Origin: Glandiceps talaboti | Lineage: Eukaryota; Hemichordata; Enteropneusta; Spengelidae | Direction: 5' to 3' | NCBI RefSeq assembly: GCF_964340395.1 | Contig: NC_135570.1 | Location: 14,213,822 to 14,277,821, forward strand | DNA: 64,000 nt | Part shown: in pieces, positions 31,588 to 56,094 of the stretch | How the letters are laid out: every line of letters starts with the position of its first letter | How positions within the stretch are numbered: the first letter of the stretch is position 1 | Made by a program: the position numbers and the translations under genes | Notes under the pieces: model-generated | What the model was told of the DNA's origin: nothing | What the model saw: only the letters and a program-made list of their open reading frames with translations | The model's database searches: none

Positions 31588-32413
31588 TTAATGTGTACAC
31601 GATGCAAACTGTAAATCAATTTAAGCTTGACATGATAACAACTCAATTAGATCAATACACTGCAAGTAAACATTTGCTGATAAAAAACAACCTTATGGTT
31701 TTTCAACAAGATGCAGTTGATACATGTAAGGGAAACATTATTAACATTATCTGAGAAATATTGATGCTGACTCAGTCGTGTTATTAACAGTTCAGTGAAA
31801 GAGATTGTAAGGAAACGAATGTTTCATCTCATCATTATATCAACTAGAGCTTGGAATTTTTACATCTGTATCTTTCCTTCGAATGACATTTACATGTCGC
31901 ACTTTTTCCATCTTAGGGCCAAGGAGGGGCCATTAGCATGTGAAATTCATGACCAACCTGGGTATATATATATACCTATTGTACATCTCACTGCATGCAC
32001 TAGACTTGCTCAAGTCGCCTGGCATTTTCTCTCTTAATTTGAATAAAGATTTTTTTAAACACACATGTGTTTCTTTGTTAGATAATGACCTGAGTGGTGA
32101 TTTCAAACAGTTGGGTGAATACCTTAACACATGGGAAACTACTCGTAAATGAAAAAAAAAAAGTTGGTCATTTTTCCAAACTGAATAACATACTCAAAAC
32201 ATTTGAAGAATATGAGACAAAAAAATCTCCCCAGAGACTGGTGCATGTCTGTGTATGCACATAAACCCATATAAATGGCATTAATCTGAAGTGCAATATT
32301 ACACTTTCACCTCCCACACTCGGTTATCTTATTAATATTCAGATGGGGGATTCACATGCATACAGTGAGGTCTGCAACAGATGCATTGTTAGTATTTTGT
32401 ACATATATTTATT

Positions 32414-32655
32414 CGGCCTAACAATAATATTTTGTGGTCTCTGTGTTATTGGTTTCTTCCCATCAGATGTACAGCCATTGCAGATTGGAAGAACAGTTTT
32501 ATATTGTAATTTTAAGTTGATGTCAGTTTCCGCATCCACTATTTCTTGCAAGACTTCACAATTTTTGCGATTTTTTTTTCTCGCATACATTAAATTTGCA
32601 GGTCTGTAGTGAAAAGTCAGGTAACTAGAACCAAACAATTTTTTTGTTAGGCTTT
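32414..32655 (+). mobile_element. MITE family A, copy 3 (internally deleted)
   Basis: GGCCTAACAATAATATTTTG joins directly to GGTCTCTGTGTTATTGG, omitting about 120 bp present in other copies. The right end AACTAGAACCAAACAATTTT TTTGTTAGGC is intact. Confidence 0.78.
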
Positions 32656-32671
32656 ACCTAACACTCAATTA

Positions 32672-32808
32672 TGATAATATATTCAAATCTGCATAGGTAG
32701 ATACTTTTTTACATGCTGTCAACATTTCAGTACTTGTACACCAATTTTGGTTAATAAAATGTGTACTGTGTAACAATATATTACATGTAGAAGTTGTTTT
32801 CATTTTCC
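32672..32808 (+). repeat. Direct repeat of 135 bp, left copy
   Basis: Nearly identical to 33445-33580: both contain TATTCAAATCTGCATAGGTA, ACATGCTGTCAACATT, GTACACCAATTTTGG and CATGTAGAAGTTGTTTTCAT. Spacing 773 bp. Confidence 0.9.
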
Positions 32809-32973
32809 CTGTATGGTATTCCTGTGTAGTCTGGTAGTGATTAGTCTAGAAATGGTTATAGTTGGGTATGCATATAAACGAAATGTAACGTCATGAAAAT
32901 TTGTTATTGGTCTTAAGTTTCCATATTTAACTGGAATAACCCACTGTAGTTTCATTATTATTAAAATACAGCG

Positions 32974-33177
32974 ATGAAAGAGGAAATAGAAGCGATGGTA
33001 ACAATATCTCTGGTAACAGCTATCGCATTCACCGTTGGGGGCGCACTACCAAAGGAGAGTGTCATGATCTTCAACATACTAGTAGTGTTACCATACCTGG
33101 TCCTGCTTGCAGACGGTCTCGGACTGCTCGCACGCGCTTCGCTCAGCACCAAGCAGGACTATACAATCACATCATAA
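32974..33177 (+). CDS. Possible small membrane-protein ORF or terminal exon (doubtful)
   Basis: A 67-codon frame, GC-richer than its surroundings, preceded by an acceptor-like ATTAAAATACAG, with two hydrophobic segments (AMVTISLVTAIAFTVGG and VMIFNILVVLPYLVLLADG) and a polar tail. I recognise no family. Against it: the 3' half contains GTCCTGCTTGCAGAC and CAAGCAGGACT, the terminal motif of the small element at 7881-7978, and the whole is bracketed by 135-bp direct repeats. It may be repeat-derived. Confidence 0.2.
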   Translation: MKEEIEAMVTISLVTAIAFTVGGALPKESVMIFNILVVLPYLVLLADGLGLLARASLSTKQDYTITS

Positions 33178-33444
33178 CCATACCATGTACGAGTTGTGTG
33201 AGCCAGCTAGACCAGGTTAAAATTTGCTACTTTTAGTGTACAAATTAACAATATCAAGGAAGAATTAGTTGTCTACATGATGTCACATATAGAGAAAACA
33301 GAATTTGAAGTGTACTGAATGAAACCCACATATATTGATATTTCAAACAAGCAAGGGGGATTATGTACCAACTCAAATATACATTATTGTATATATTTTC
33401 ATTGTTATGATATTTATTATGAACTGTATATACCACCTCAACTA

Positions 33445-33580
33445 GATAATATATTCAAATCTGCATAGGTAGATACTTTTTTTACATGCTGTCAACATTC
33501 CAGTACTTGTACACCAATTTTGGTTAATACAATGTGTACTGTGTAACAATATATTACATGTAGAAGTTGTTTTCATTTTG
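33445..33580 (+). repeat. Direct repeat of 135 bp, right copy
   Basis: Partner of 32672-32808, differing at only a few positions (ACATTC for ACATTT, AATACAATG for AATAAAATG, one T in a T-run). Confidence 0.9.
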
Positions 33581-34402
33581 TAAGTCTTGTACACCTTGAT
33601 ACGCAATAACTAAAGTAATAATCCTCTGCTTACACAGAATTTCTGTAAACAGCTCAACATGTCTGAAACCCATTTATTTTGATAGTGTAACCATAATTAT
33701 TGCAAAATGTGTCACAATGTTGTTTTGAATGATATGCGCATGACAACAGATATTATAATTTTGGTTGATATAAGAATGATTATAATTTTGGTTGATATAA
33801 GAATGATATTTTGAAACAGTTATTTTGTCTACTTGTATAAATAAGTATTGTAATTCTCTTTTGCAATATGGCTGTGTGACAATAGCTGTCTGACAATAGG
33901 TACTGCCATGGACAGATGGAGCCGCTGACTGATAGCAATAAAGACATTACAACTTATAGTGTGAACCATGTCTGCGACTGAGTCAGTGTATGATCGTGTT
34001 CCCCTGGAGGGTTTGGGCTAAAAATACACAACGCAATCCAAGATAACATCGACGATCACAACCGGACCGATGCCAGGGGTCACAAATGGTGCCGTGACCA
34101 GGATGACCGTGACCAAATTGATGGTTATACCTTGGTTGAGATACTAGAGTCATGTTTCTATGCCCCTAACATGAGAGCAGGTCTGGGAGAATTAATTCAG
34201 AAGTTTGAAAAGTTAATTGTCGAGTATGAGGATGAACTAGATTAACAGAATTATTTGTGTTTAAATTTTGAGGCTTTATCGTAGTTAAAGTAATAAAGAT
34301 TAACTTTAACGTTTTTATTGTATTTTTGATGGACTGTGTATCAATTCTTGTCATGTCAAGAAACTGGTTTAATACCATTGATGATGTTTCATAAAATCAC
34401 CA

Positions 34403-34404
<2 letters not shown>

Positions 34405-34441
<37 letters not shown>

Positions 34442-34468
34442 CTGTCTGTCTGTCTGTCTGTCTGTCTG
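34405..34468. repeat. (TG)n followed by (CTGT)n microsatellite
   Basis: About 18 TG units then about 7 CTGT units, followed by degenerate GGAT repeats. Confidence 0.93.
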
Positions 34469-35231
34469 TATGGATGGATGACTGCAAGATGGATGCATGG
34501 ATAAATGCATGCATGCATTGATTACGGACTAGCAGTTTTCTGTAAGGACTAGCAACATTATGCCACCTGTCGGTCCTTATGACCAGTAGTCATTTTCCTT
34601 TAATTTCACACACTGACTGGAAATGGAGCTTGATATGTAGACTTAGATAGAAGGATAGCTGACTTAGGGATTCTCTTTTAACCTGAGATAGAATTTGACC
34701 ACCTAGGCACATCATCTTGGGTTGATGCCACAACTTCTGCTTCATATATGATTCACGCATTACTCTTGGTGCCAGTGAGAATAAGTCAACTTCCTTGTTC
34801 TATTTTTGACTCTCGAGTAAGATATAAAATGCTATGACAGGTACTTAGAATTGAGTAGTAGAGGGGAAGTCAAATTGTGATTATAAATAGTAGTAATGAT
34901 AATATAATGAAAATTACTTAAAATTAAAATAGATACATATACAGAATACAACATGGCAAAAGGTATCAATGAATAGCAAAGCTAGTCAAGCTTGTATCCC
35001 CTTAGTGACTAACAAGCACACTAATACTTTTAGGTGTATATATACAACATTACAGATTGTTATAAGAACTATCACAAATAAGAAACATTTAAAAAAAGAC
35101 AAAGCACAACAAACAACAATGGAACAGTAAAATTGATACACATACAATTTCCACTATCAATTTATGAAAAGTTGTACATGACATTACAGTTATACATATT
35201 CTGAGAATAACAGCTTTTTTTAGCTGTCTTT

Positions 35232-35519
35232 TTAAAAATTTATGCATGAGCCAATAGACTGAATCTCAACAGGCAGATTATTCCAGGCTTTGACGCCAGA
35301 GTATGAAATGGAAGATTGACCAAATGACCTATGATTATACTGTAGAAAAAGGTTACCACTATGTCTTTGCCTTGTATCATAGGGATGATCTATAAGAGTA
35401 AAGTAATCTGTAATAGAGTGTGCAGACTTGTGATACATCAGATTATGTATAAAAGAGCTAACTTTACATCTGTAAAGTTTGAAAATATTAAGGATTAGTG
35501 GAATAGGTATTTTCAACAT
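35232..35519 (-). pseudogene. C-terminal fragment of a non-LTR retrotransposon reverse transcriptase
   Basis: Reads HPYDTRQRHSGNLFLQYN, then SSISYSGVKAWNNLPVEIQ. This is the characteristic tail of CR1/Jockey/RTE-type LINE polymerases (Y-[DN]-T-R ... S-x-x-Y-x-G-x-x-x-W-N-x-L-P). Only about 95 codons survive; catalytic motifs and endonuclease are absent, and the downstream basic helix is out of frame after a stop. It is a 5'-truncated dead copy, with about 300 bp of 3' sequence lying to the left on the plus strand. Confidence 0.8.
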
Positions 35520-35523
35520 TTGC

Positions 35524-36065
35524 TATGGTGGCGCTCTACTTCCTGTCTGTGTGTACCTAGGGGTATACATGGTATAGGTTACTCAGTTAATCATAGAGCA
35601 CTGCTGCTTTCCTCGATGTCAGAACAATATGAAAAATATCCCTGATTTACACTTCTATAGTCGATTTTCCAGTTCCAAGATGCATTGCGCGAGAGGACGT
35701 CGCTTATGTTGTTAGATTTAGTCTTTATTACATTTGAAATAACATTTTCATCAGGAAATGATGGTAGACATATTGACCTCTTTAATTATGGGTGATTTTA
35801 CAGAACAAAGACTGAATGCCATCAATGACAGAGTTGGAATTTACTGGAAAACCCAGGGTACGGTCAGGTGACAATCATCCCCCTGATTAGCGCGTGCAAA
35901 CCCCTCCTGTGCATACAGAATACATGGCATTGTATAGAGAGACGCGCAATGAATCTTGGAACTGGTCCATTGGATACCAAGGACAACTAAATGATGATAA
36001 CCCCAATTTGAGTGAGGGCGCTGTATTTTCAATTTCCTGTTTGCAGTCTGGAATGGCCTATTGAG
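35524..36065. mobile_element. Dispersed family F, copy 1, with nested inverted-repeat element
   Basis: 35524-35667 (GGCGCTCTACTTCCTGTCTG onward) and about 35972-36065 (GGATACCAAGG to GGAATGGCCTA) match contiguous sequence in copies at 37366 and 43513. Between them lies about 300 bp with inverted ends CCAGTTCCAAGATGCATTG and CAATGAATCTTGGAACTGG, a younger insertion. Confidence 0.75.
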
Positions 36066-36199
36066 ATTGCATATACCACTGATGTTAGTGAGTAATGTGC
36101 AAAAAATCAAAGAAGTTAAAAGTACTTCTGCAAATGTCGAACCACAGCATACAAAAAAGAAAACAAAAAAAGAAAACCGACATTTGTTATACAAATGAG

Positions 36200-36284
36200 T
36201 TTATTGAATACTTCAGTGACAAGAAACAGACAAATTTTGAAATATACACAGTATTATATCATTCAACCTTTTCATAAATTTATT
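36200..36284 (-). promoter_or_regulatory. Candidate polyadenylation signals for the EF-hand gene
   Basis: On the minus strand AATAAA occurs at 36279-36284 and 36200-36205, roughly 420-500 bases after the stop codon at 36703-36705. Which one, if either, is used cannot be told from sequence. Confidence 0.3.
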
Positions 36285-36702
36285 ACATTGTCTTTCAAAT
36301 ATGTCTAAAAAACAGCTAAACCACCAAAAACACACAATATTTTCTTCCATAGTGTCAGTTTCATGGTATGATATATTTCGGATGAATGAGTCAGCTGATA
36401 GGATAGATAGCATGTGTTGTCTATTAATAACACAGAGAGTAGTAGAATGTTAAAATACAAGCATTTGATCTGGTTCAAAGCCACTGAAATTATGAAACAA
36501 ACAAAATAAAAAGTCCTGTTCAATTTTTTCTTCTTATATATACATACAGTCTTCAAAAAATATCCTGCACAATGGTCTTTGCATATCAATTTATGGACGA
36601 TTTGATAATTTGTAAATGTGTGATTATATGGATGGACTTTTCGACAACCTGGTAATACACATTTTTTGTGATAATTCAGAAAGTCCTTTTTTCTTTTCTG
36701 GT

Positions 36703-49424
<12,722 letters not shown>

Positions 49425-50330
49425 CTTGAATGATGTCCAGTTGTGCCCTTGTAGTCAGATTCACGTCAACGGTTTTCCCTTTTTATTCTAGTAAACATAA
49501 ACGGAATAAATACATTGATAGTTCTTTCAGGCATCATGAACGATGTTCCATTGTTTTCCCTTTTATTCAAGTAAACATAAACATAAACGAATAAATATTT
49601 GGAAATAGCTCATTAGGTGATGAATTATAAATATGCACAAATTTTTACAATAAAATTGAATAATATTATGAAATAAACTGCTGATCTTTCTGTATTAAAT
49701 TCAGCTCAGAACAAACAAAATATTAAATGGCTATCGCAAAGCTGAACAACGTTGAGATTTGAGACTGTTTTTAGTATGTTTTCCACTCGTAGTTTTTATC
49801 ACTTTTGTAGTGTTTCAGTACCTATGAACTTTTAGGATATATGGGGCTTTACAAGTGCTCTTATTATTATTGTTATTATTATTATTATAGATTAGTAATT
49901 ATGCAACAATTTTAGTAAAAAAAATATCGTGAAAACTAAATATCAAATAGACAGGTAAGGCCGCATATACATATGTTTGCAAGAGAGTTCATTACCTGTA
50001 CAGTTGTCACAAAAAAACACAGGTAAATATCCTAGACTGTCTACAGATGACGGTCCTAAAATGGGGCTGTAAATATTACAATGTTTATATTCATGCCATA
50101 CTAGAATACTACTCTATCAACACACCCATTTACTGTCAAAATTTAAACATAATGTCCCTCTTTCTTGAACTTGAGTCAACCATAGAAATTGTGGTTGTAT
50201 TCAAAACTGACAAGATAAACTTCACAACTGTCAACACATTATTGTAATCTGGATGTGAGAGTGTAAAGATTGCCAAACAGAAATGTTGACTAAAATAACA
50301 CATAGCCGGTCCTCGATCTTCATAATAGCA

Positions 50331-50343
50331 ATTGCTCAGCAAC
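50331..50343. promoter_or_regulatory. X-box-like palindrome upstream of the EF-hand gene
   Basis: ATTGCTCAGCAAC contains the palindrome TTGCTCAGCAA, which resembles half of an RFX X-box (GTTGCC..GGCAAC). RFX sites mark many ciliary genes. The match is imperfect. Confidence 0.2.
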
Positions 50344-50629
50344 AACTCTAATTTGTAAACATGGCTGCCAATGCATTATAACATTACAAGAAACCCTACA
50401 GTAGGCTACACTTAATCTTGATAACGTATACATTATCGAATGTTTGTCCACGTTATTTGTCGTTCTACTCAGTGGATATTGCTTTTCGTAAGCGCACTTG
50501 GCAGAAGAGCATGAAAGAAATGACAAAACGACAAATTTGTCCAAAAAATCGTACCTGTTATCACCTGCGATCTCCCGTGTGTGGAGACTAGTGCTTAGCA
50601 ATACCCTCTATCGACGGGAAATCAACTGT

Positions 50630-51708
50630 TTAAACTTGTTGCCTAGCGATAGCAGGTGATCTAATCTGCGCATGTGCGTAGCGCAGTCTCGTAGCATCTC
50701 ATTCCAGATATACGAGATTTTGCGTTGCACGTGCAAGGAAGGCGCCAGTTTGAAAGGATAGCAGAATACAATTATTTTGACGGCGCATAAATTTCGTTAG
50801 GCCAAAAAGAAAACAATAGGACAACAATGCAGGAATACAACAAGCCCGAAAAGAGGTAGGTTAATACAGACTTGCTTTTTAAAGCTGTAAACTGTCAATA
50901 TTTTTGTCACAAAAATAGACTGTGAACTGTGATTTCGCAAATCTCGGACGCAGCTAGCAGCGCGGCGCGGACGGGCAACCCTTTCACTGAACAAGTTCTG
51001 AAGTTCAAATTCGATGACTTTCGGGCGCGTGCCAAACTAAATTTTCAAGACAATAACGCCATCATTTACTGTGAACGAATATACTGATAAACAGAATAAA
51101 AACGGTGGTCCAGTAACTGAGGGAAATATACTTTGAATTGACTATTGTGATCGATTTCACCACTGATTTTGACGATATCGAATCGAACGCGCGTCAATAT
51201 TAATTGTGCATACCATTCAAATTGTTCCTGCCTTTTACGTCTTAAAAATAGCTATAAACTTCACATTAAGTTCCCGGGAAGGCTTGTTAGCGACACGCAC
51301 TGGAGGACGAAAGAACTTACTTTGTTTTTAGCGCTATCGAAGTGCCGTGGCGGCGCTACACACTCAGCTAGCTTACAACGCGGTCACCGTCGACTTCAAC
51401 AAGAGAACGATATTAGATCACGTGGTCTAAAATGCCCAATAAAATAAAGTTGTACTCAGCAACCGCGAAATAACCAGAAAATTGTCTCGTTTATCACCAA
51501 GATTCATTTCCGGCGTCATATTTCAAGTATTTGCCATTTTTTGTGAGAAATGTAGTAATTCAGACGAGAATAATTGTCGTAGACTTAGACTTCTGGTGTT
51601 GTTTTGATTCGTCTTGCGAGCACGTGACTCTATCTGTGTATTTTGTATGCAAATGATATGTAAATGAACTGGCGTGGCGTGGAAATGATTTTACGGTGAG
51701 TGACAAAA
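50630..51708. promoter_or_regulatory. CpG-richer promoter-like region between two divergent genes
   Basis: CpG is visibly more frequent here than elsewhere. It includes an NRF1-like TGCGCATGTGCG at 50667-50678 and CGCGGCGCGGACGGGC near 50960. It lies between the EF-hand gene (-) and the exon at 51709 (+). A tiny possible first exon, ATG at 50827 running to an AG|GTAGGT donor at 50855, is also seen but unsupported. Confidence 0.4.
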
Positions 51709-51965
51709 ATGGCGGAGGCTGAGCTCGCACTGAGTTTTAATAGTACACAGAATAGTGGCCAAACTTTCCTTCACCCGACACCAGAAGCAATTCTCGCTCA
51801 AGTAGCAATGAAAGATGAAAGAAATCCACTGCTCAACGGTGAAAGACTACCGGGATGTGAACAAACAGTGACACAAACACAGACTGCCATCGTGAAAGGC
51901 CCCGATGATCATGAGTGTGCTCCGGGAGAGCGGATAAATGCGTCGAAAAACCAAGACGACGATGG
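51709..51965 (+). CDS. Probable first coding exon of an unidentified gene (partial)
   Basis: ATG in a strong context (AAAATGGCG). Encodes MAEAELALSFNSTQNSGQ, then HPTPEAILAQVAMKDERNPL LNGERLPG and a polar acidic end KNQDDDG. Coding-like composition directly after a CpG-rich segment supports a real first exon. A donor GATGG|GTATTT at 51965 (phase 2) is likely. Without it the frame continues through a hydrophobic YLLFLFYLRCASVVFFIG to a stop at 52027-52029. No domain recognised and no second exon found in the window. Confidence 0.5.
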
Positions 51966-54900
51966 GTATTTACTCTTTCTGTTTTATTTACGTTGTGCGT
52001 CGGTGGTTTTCTTTATTGGTTGTGGGTAGTATCTTTGTTACTTTATCTCACTAGTTGGATAATTTTTGGTTTATGTGTTGCAATTTCCTTTTCAAGAATG
52101 AATGAATTAGTTGGCGATTGCGTGTGTGTATATACGTGAATGGTCGCCCATTGCAGTGTATTCCAAAGCCGTACAGGTATTGATTTTTTTCAGAGGACTG
52201 TTCCTTAGTTTGTTGTTCAGTGGCCATTCCCAACGGATTTACGCCCATATCGACAAAGCAGTAAACTGCAGTGATTACGCCCTGTAGTGCCGCTCTTCAA
52301 AGGTACATTTACCGCGGCACGCAGTTTACCTGCAACGTCGTTTGGGGTTAAAAAACTCGAAGTTGCGTGTGACTACTGGCCTTCGCCATTTATCGGTAGA
52401 CGAACATCTGTGTGTGTACTTTACACCCCTTATGAAAATAATCACGGTGTGTAAACCAACGTGTGCGGGTTTAATGCTAAGAGCTAGACTTAAAAATCTC
52501 CAGGCTTTTGTAATTTCAGAGTACACCGTACTGTGTTGGGATTTTTTCCCCACATGGTTTTTAAGTGACCTGTAAGGCATAAAGTATTCGACCATTTCGC
52601 TTTTAGACAGAATTCCAGTGGCTGCGGGTAAAATGCAGAATTAGCATAGGTTTAAAAAGACAGACTAAAGTTTATTGTTCACTGGTTTTGCAAAGATTTG
52701 AATGTCTGAAAAGCATTCTGCCATAGTGAGCCAACTTCTCTTATAAATGTACATTGCAATGCTCAGAGAAATCCGCCCGTGGCATGTAAAACATGTTTTA
52801 TGCTCTCAGTTTATCAGGCCATGTTCAGTAAAATAGTAGATGGAAGCATCTTTTGAACATTTGCTGTCGTCAGTTCAAATATTCCCTCCACTTTCCAATG
52901 GCATGACATTAATGCAACTTGATAAGAGAAACTATTTTTGAGTTGATCATTGGTTGTAATTGCGATAGTATTTATATAGTAATTGACACCAACCAAAGTA
53001 GTGGGGTGGCCCTAAAACAGAGTGATAGCAAAGACAATCCTTGACAAATTTTATCATAGTTTGGCTAATTGCTGGATACAGTAAATGTTGCATACATGTC
53101 ACCGAGTGTTAAGATTTACCAATGTGTCTGCTGTGAATAAGTATTCAGGCTTGTGAGACAGTTTCAACATATAGTGTATAATTCTCCAGTAATGTGTAAA
53201 TGCATGTCTGCTATGATGCAATTTTTCATTCAAACTGAACTTCTTTGTTTACATTACGCAACTGTAGCTATACAGATAATGGCCGGTTAAAACATGCTAT
53301 TAATCTGTATGAGAGCTTTTAATCACAATGGCCATGTTCAGTTAGCAAAAAGAGGAGTGTGTGCACAATAAAATAAATTACTTTTTATATACATAATGTA
53401 ATGCAATGATGAAATTAGAAACCAGTCTGGAGCAAGCCTATACAGTGATAAATCTAAGGACAGTGTGTAGTATACATAAAACATATTGTGGGATTGACAA
53501 TTAATGCCGTTATGGTTTTGTGAAATGTGAAATTACTGTAAGTTGTCAGAATAGCACACATATTCAATCAATCTTCTCATTGCGAGTCAACATGTGAAAA
53601 ATAAGCTAGTCATTAACCTCTCTACTTTCTATTATCATATTGGATTTCCCTCTGTTATTATCCAGAGCAATTTTCCAGTGTAATTTCAACTCCCATTCAT
53701 TAATGTTTTACATTTCCCGTGATTTCAAGCGTCTTTAGTAACATCACTAAATTGAATATACATGAGAATTTCAAGGGAAGGCGTTTTGTCAATCGTATGT
53801 GTAGTTTTCAATACCGTCACTTTAGCTGTTTGTGCTATCTATAAAAACAGGTGTAAGCCTTTTCCTGCTTTTTTTCCCCGATTGAAAATGGAAAATGCAT
53901 TTTGCTGTAACATTTGAACTAATCCATTTTATTGAATATTGGTAAATGGTAAAGATCAGTGCCATCTCTTCCGCCAGAAGTGCCGGTATAGTTCAAATTA
54001 ATATTCTGGAAATAACTAGCTTGAATAATGAAATCTATGAAAATTGTGGTTTGAACATTGAAGGACTGTGTGAATGATAATCATGATGGCTGTCGCTCGT
54101 TATGAATGTGGTCTATAGATTGAAAGGACTGATGGTTAATCAGCATGTATTGTCACGCTGAAAGAGAAACATAGAAATCTGCTGTCGACTACAAATGCAG
54201 GTCAATTAGCTATAATGGAATTGAGGTCAGAACGAGAAAAAATGTGTAACGAATACAACTGAGGAGCTCTCTGCTTGATTTCAGTATTGAATGTGCAGTT
54301 TGAAGAGGAGTCCACAAATTTAGAGTAATGAAATAACGATCAAGATCTATGCAATCAAGGTAGCAAGAGAACTTGACATCAAGTCACATTGTGTAGTTGT
54401 AATGATACATGTTGCAAATTGGTCAAATGGATAATTATGTATTAGTGTACAATACATGCCAAGTGCGCAACAGTGTTAAACGTTGAAGCTATGCAGCATT
54501 TATGTCCATGTATTATTCTATTGGTTTATAATTGGAAAAAAAATGTAAATGACTTGAAAAAATATTATTAGAAAATTTCAACGTGGAAATGAAATTTTAG
54601 GAAATAAAAAAATGGAATTTCAAATTTGGGTGTATTTGGTGAAAACGCACGTTTGGAAATGCAAGTTATATTAATATACAACAAAATTATCTTTATCATC
54701 TAAAATAAAATTACATCCACTACAGTATCAAGGTCTTCAATTTAGACAACAACTTGAACGAGGTCTTCGTAAAATATAAATGTCAAAGTCATTAGCTGGA
54801 AAGATACATGGAAGTAAAATGGTCTGTGGCCTTTGATCCCCGATCAATTTGTCGGCTTGGATTCAGTGTCACTACATACAAATGTACACATCTACAAGAC

Positions 54901-56094
54901 AAAAATAGATGTGCACTATGTTGTTTTTGAAAGCTACTTCATATAATGAGATTTGTGTTAACATATCAGGAAACATGAACACACCTTTTGAGCATTTGAT
55001 TGTACCATTCATGTGGACACTAAAACCAACATTCTAAGGAGGGGTCGTAATTTTGTGCAGTGTATCATAATATAGGATTCACAATAGATAATGATTAAAC
55101 ATTGTGGAACTTGTAGAGTAAAATCCTGTTATTTGGAAAGTGATAATGCCTTGTCACACATTCATTGAATAGTCCTATGTTCCTTGCATTCATACAATTG
55201 TACAGTCCAAATTTGATATTATAGTGTTTCAGGATAGTCCACCAAAGTAAATACAGTAGTAACCCTTACATTAGGTTTAGAGCTCCGAATAGAAAGTACA
55301 TCTGTCTAATAACATCATTGTAGAATGTTTCACAAAACCCAGTTAGAAAACTTTGACCATCAACTTGAAAAACACGAAATAGACAACCAACTTAAAACCT
55401 ATGCAAAATAAATAAATAAATAATGAAAATTTACGATATAATTTCTATCATGGTCAAGTACTTAGTATATATTTTGGAAGGCTCACCAAGTTTTGCTTGT
55501 CTTAGGGAGATGGGTCTTACAAGGCAAATTCTGGTAGACCCATCATCTTGTAGTTGCATACAAGGAAAATTTAGAATATGATGAGAAATAGATCCTTGTT
55601 ATGTTAGATGATGTTCACTAAGTGATTCTTTTTAGAAATAGTTTTCTCCTATGTGGACTTTAATGATGTGATAAGGATACACAATGATGTTGTAGTCTAA
55701 ATCTTTTGTAATGCGTGGTATTCTATCAATCTGTCCATGCCAATACATAAACAGCATGAACACTGTCAGAAATGGAGTCAGTCATCAAACTCTCATCAAG
55801 AAGGTTTACAGACACATCTTGTTCTTGTAGGATGAATATAAAAAAAACTGCCCTGTTTAACGATTTATGAACTCCTTGGTTCATTTTACTAAATTTTGAA
55901 ATCACGGCATATATTTCTATATCTTTTGCCTTTGATGTAAACTTGTGGTGGGTGGCTTTATCATGATTTCTGAATTCCAAATGAGTGGGTAATAATGTTT
56001 ATCGCATATTTACAGACCTGTCGTGGGACTACTGAAAATAAGATAAGTTGATACGGAAAGACTTAGTTTGGATTATATTTTGAAACTGGTTATT

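Larger units (their letters stand above)
26180..36702. other. Intergenic interval, repeat-rich
   Basis: Between the 3' end of IPMK (+) and the 3' end of the EF-hand gene (-), which converge. Apart from the elements listed separately I see no supportable gene. Several 60-120 codon frames lie inside MITE copies or lack any domain or splice context. Confidence 0.6.

Noticed and set aside
32672-33580. LTR retrotransposon reading of the 135-bp direct repeats
   Set aside because: The repeats lack TG...CA ends, primer-binding site, polypurine tract and any gag/pol coding; the interval is too short.
50320-50601. 93-codon minus-strand frame upstream of the EF-hand gene
   Set aside because: No domain, no splice link in phase to exon 1, and an in-frame stop precedes the ATG of exon 1; probably 5' flank.
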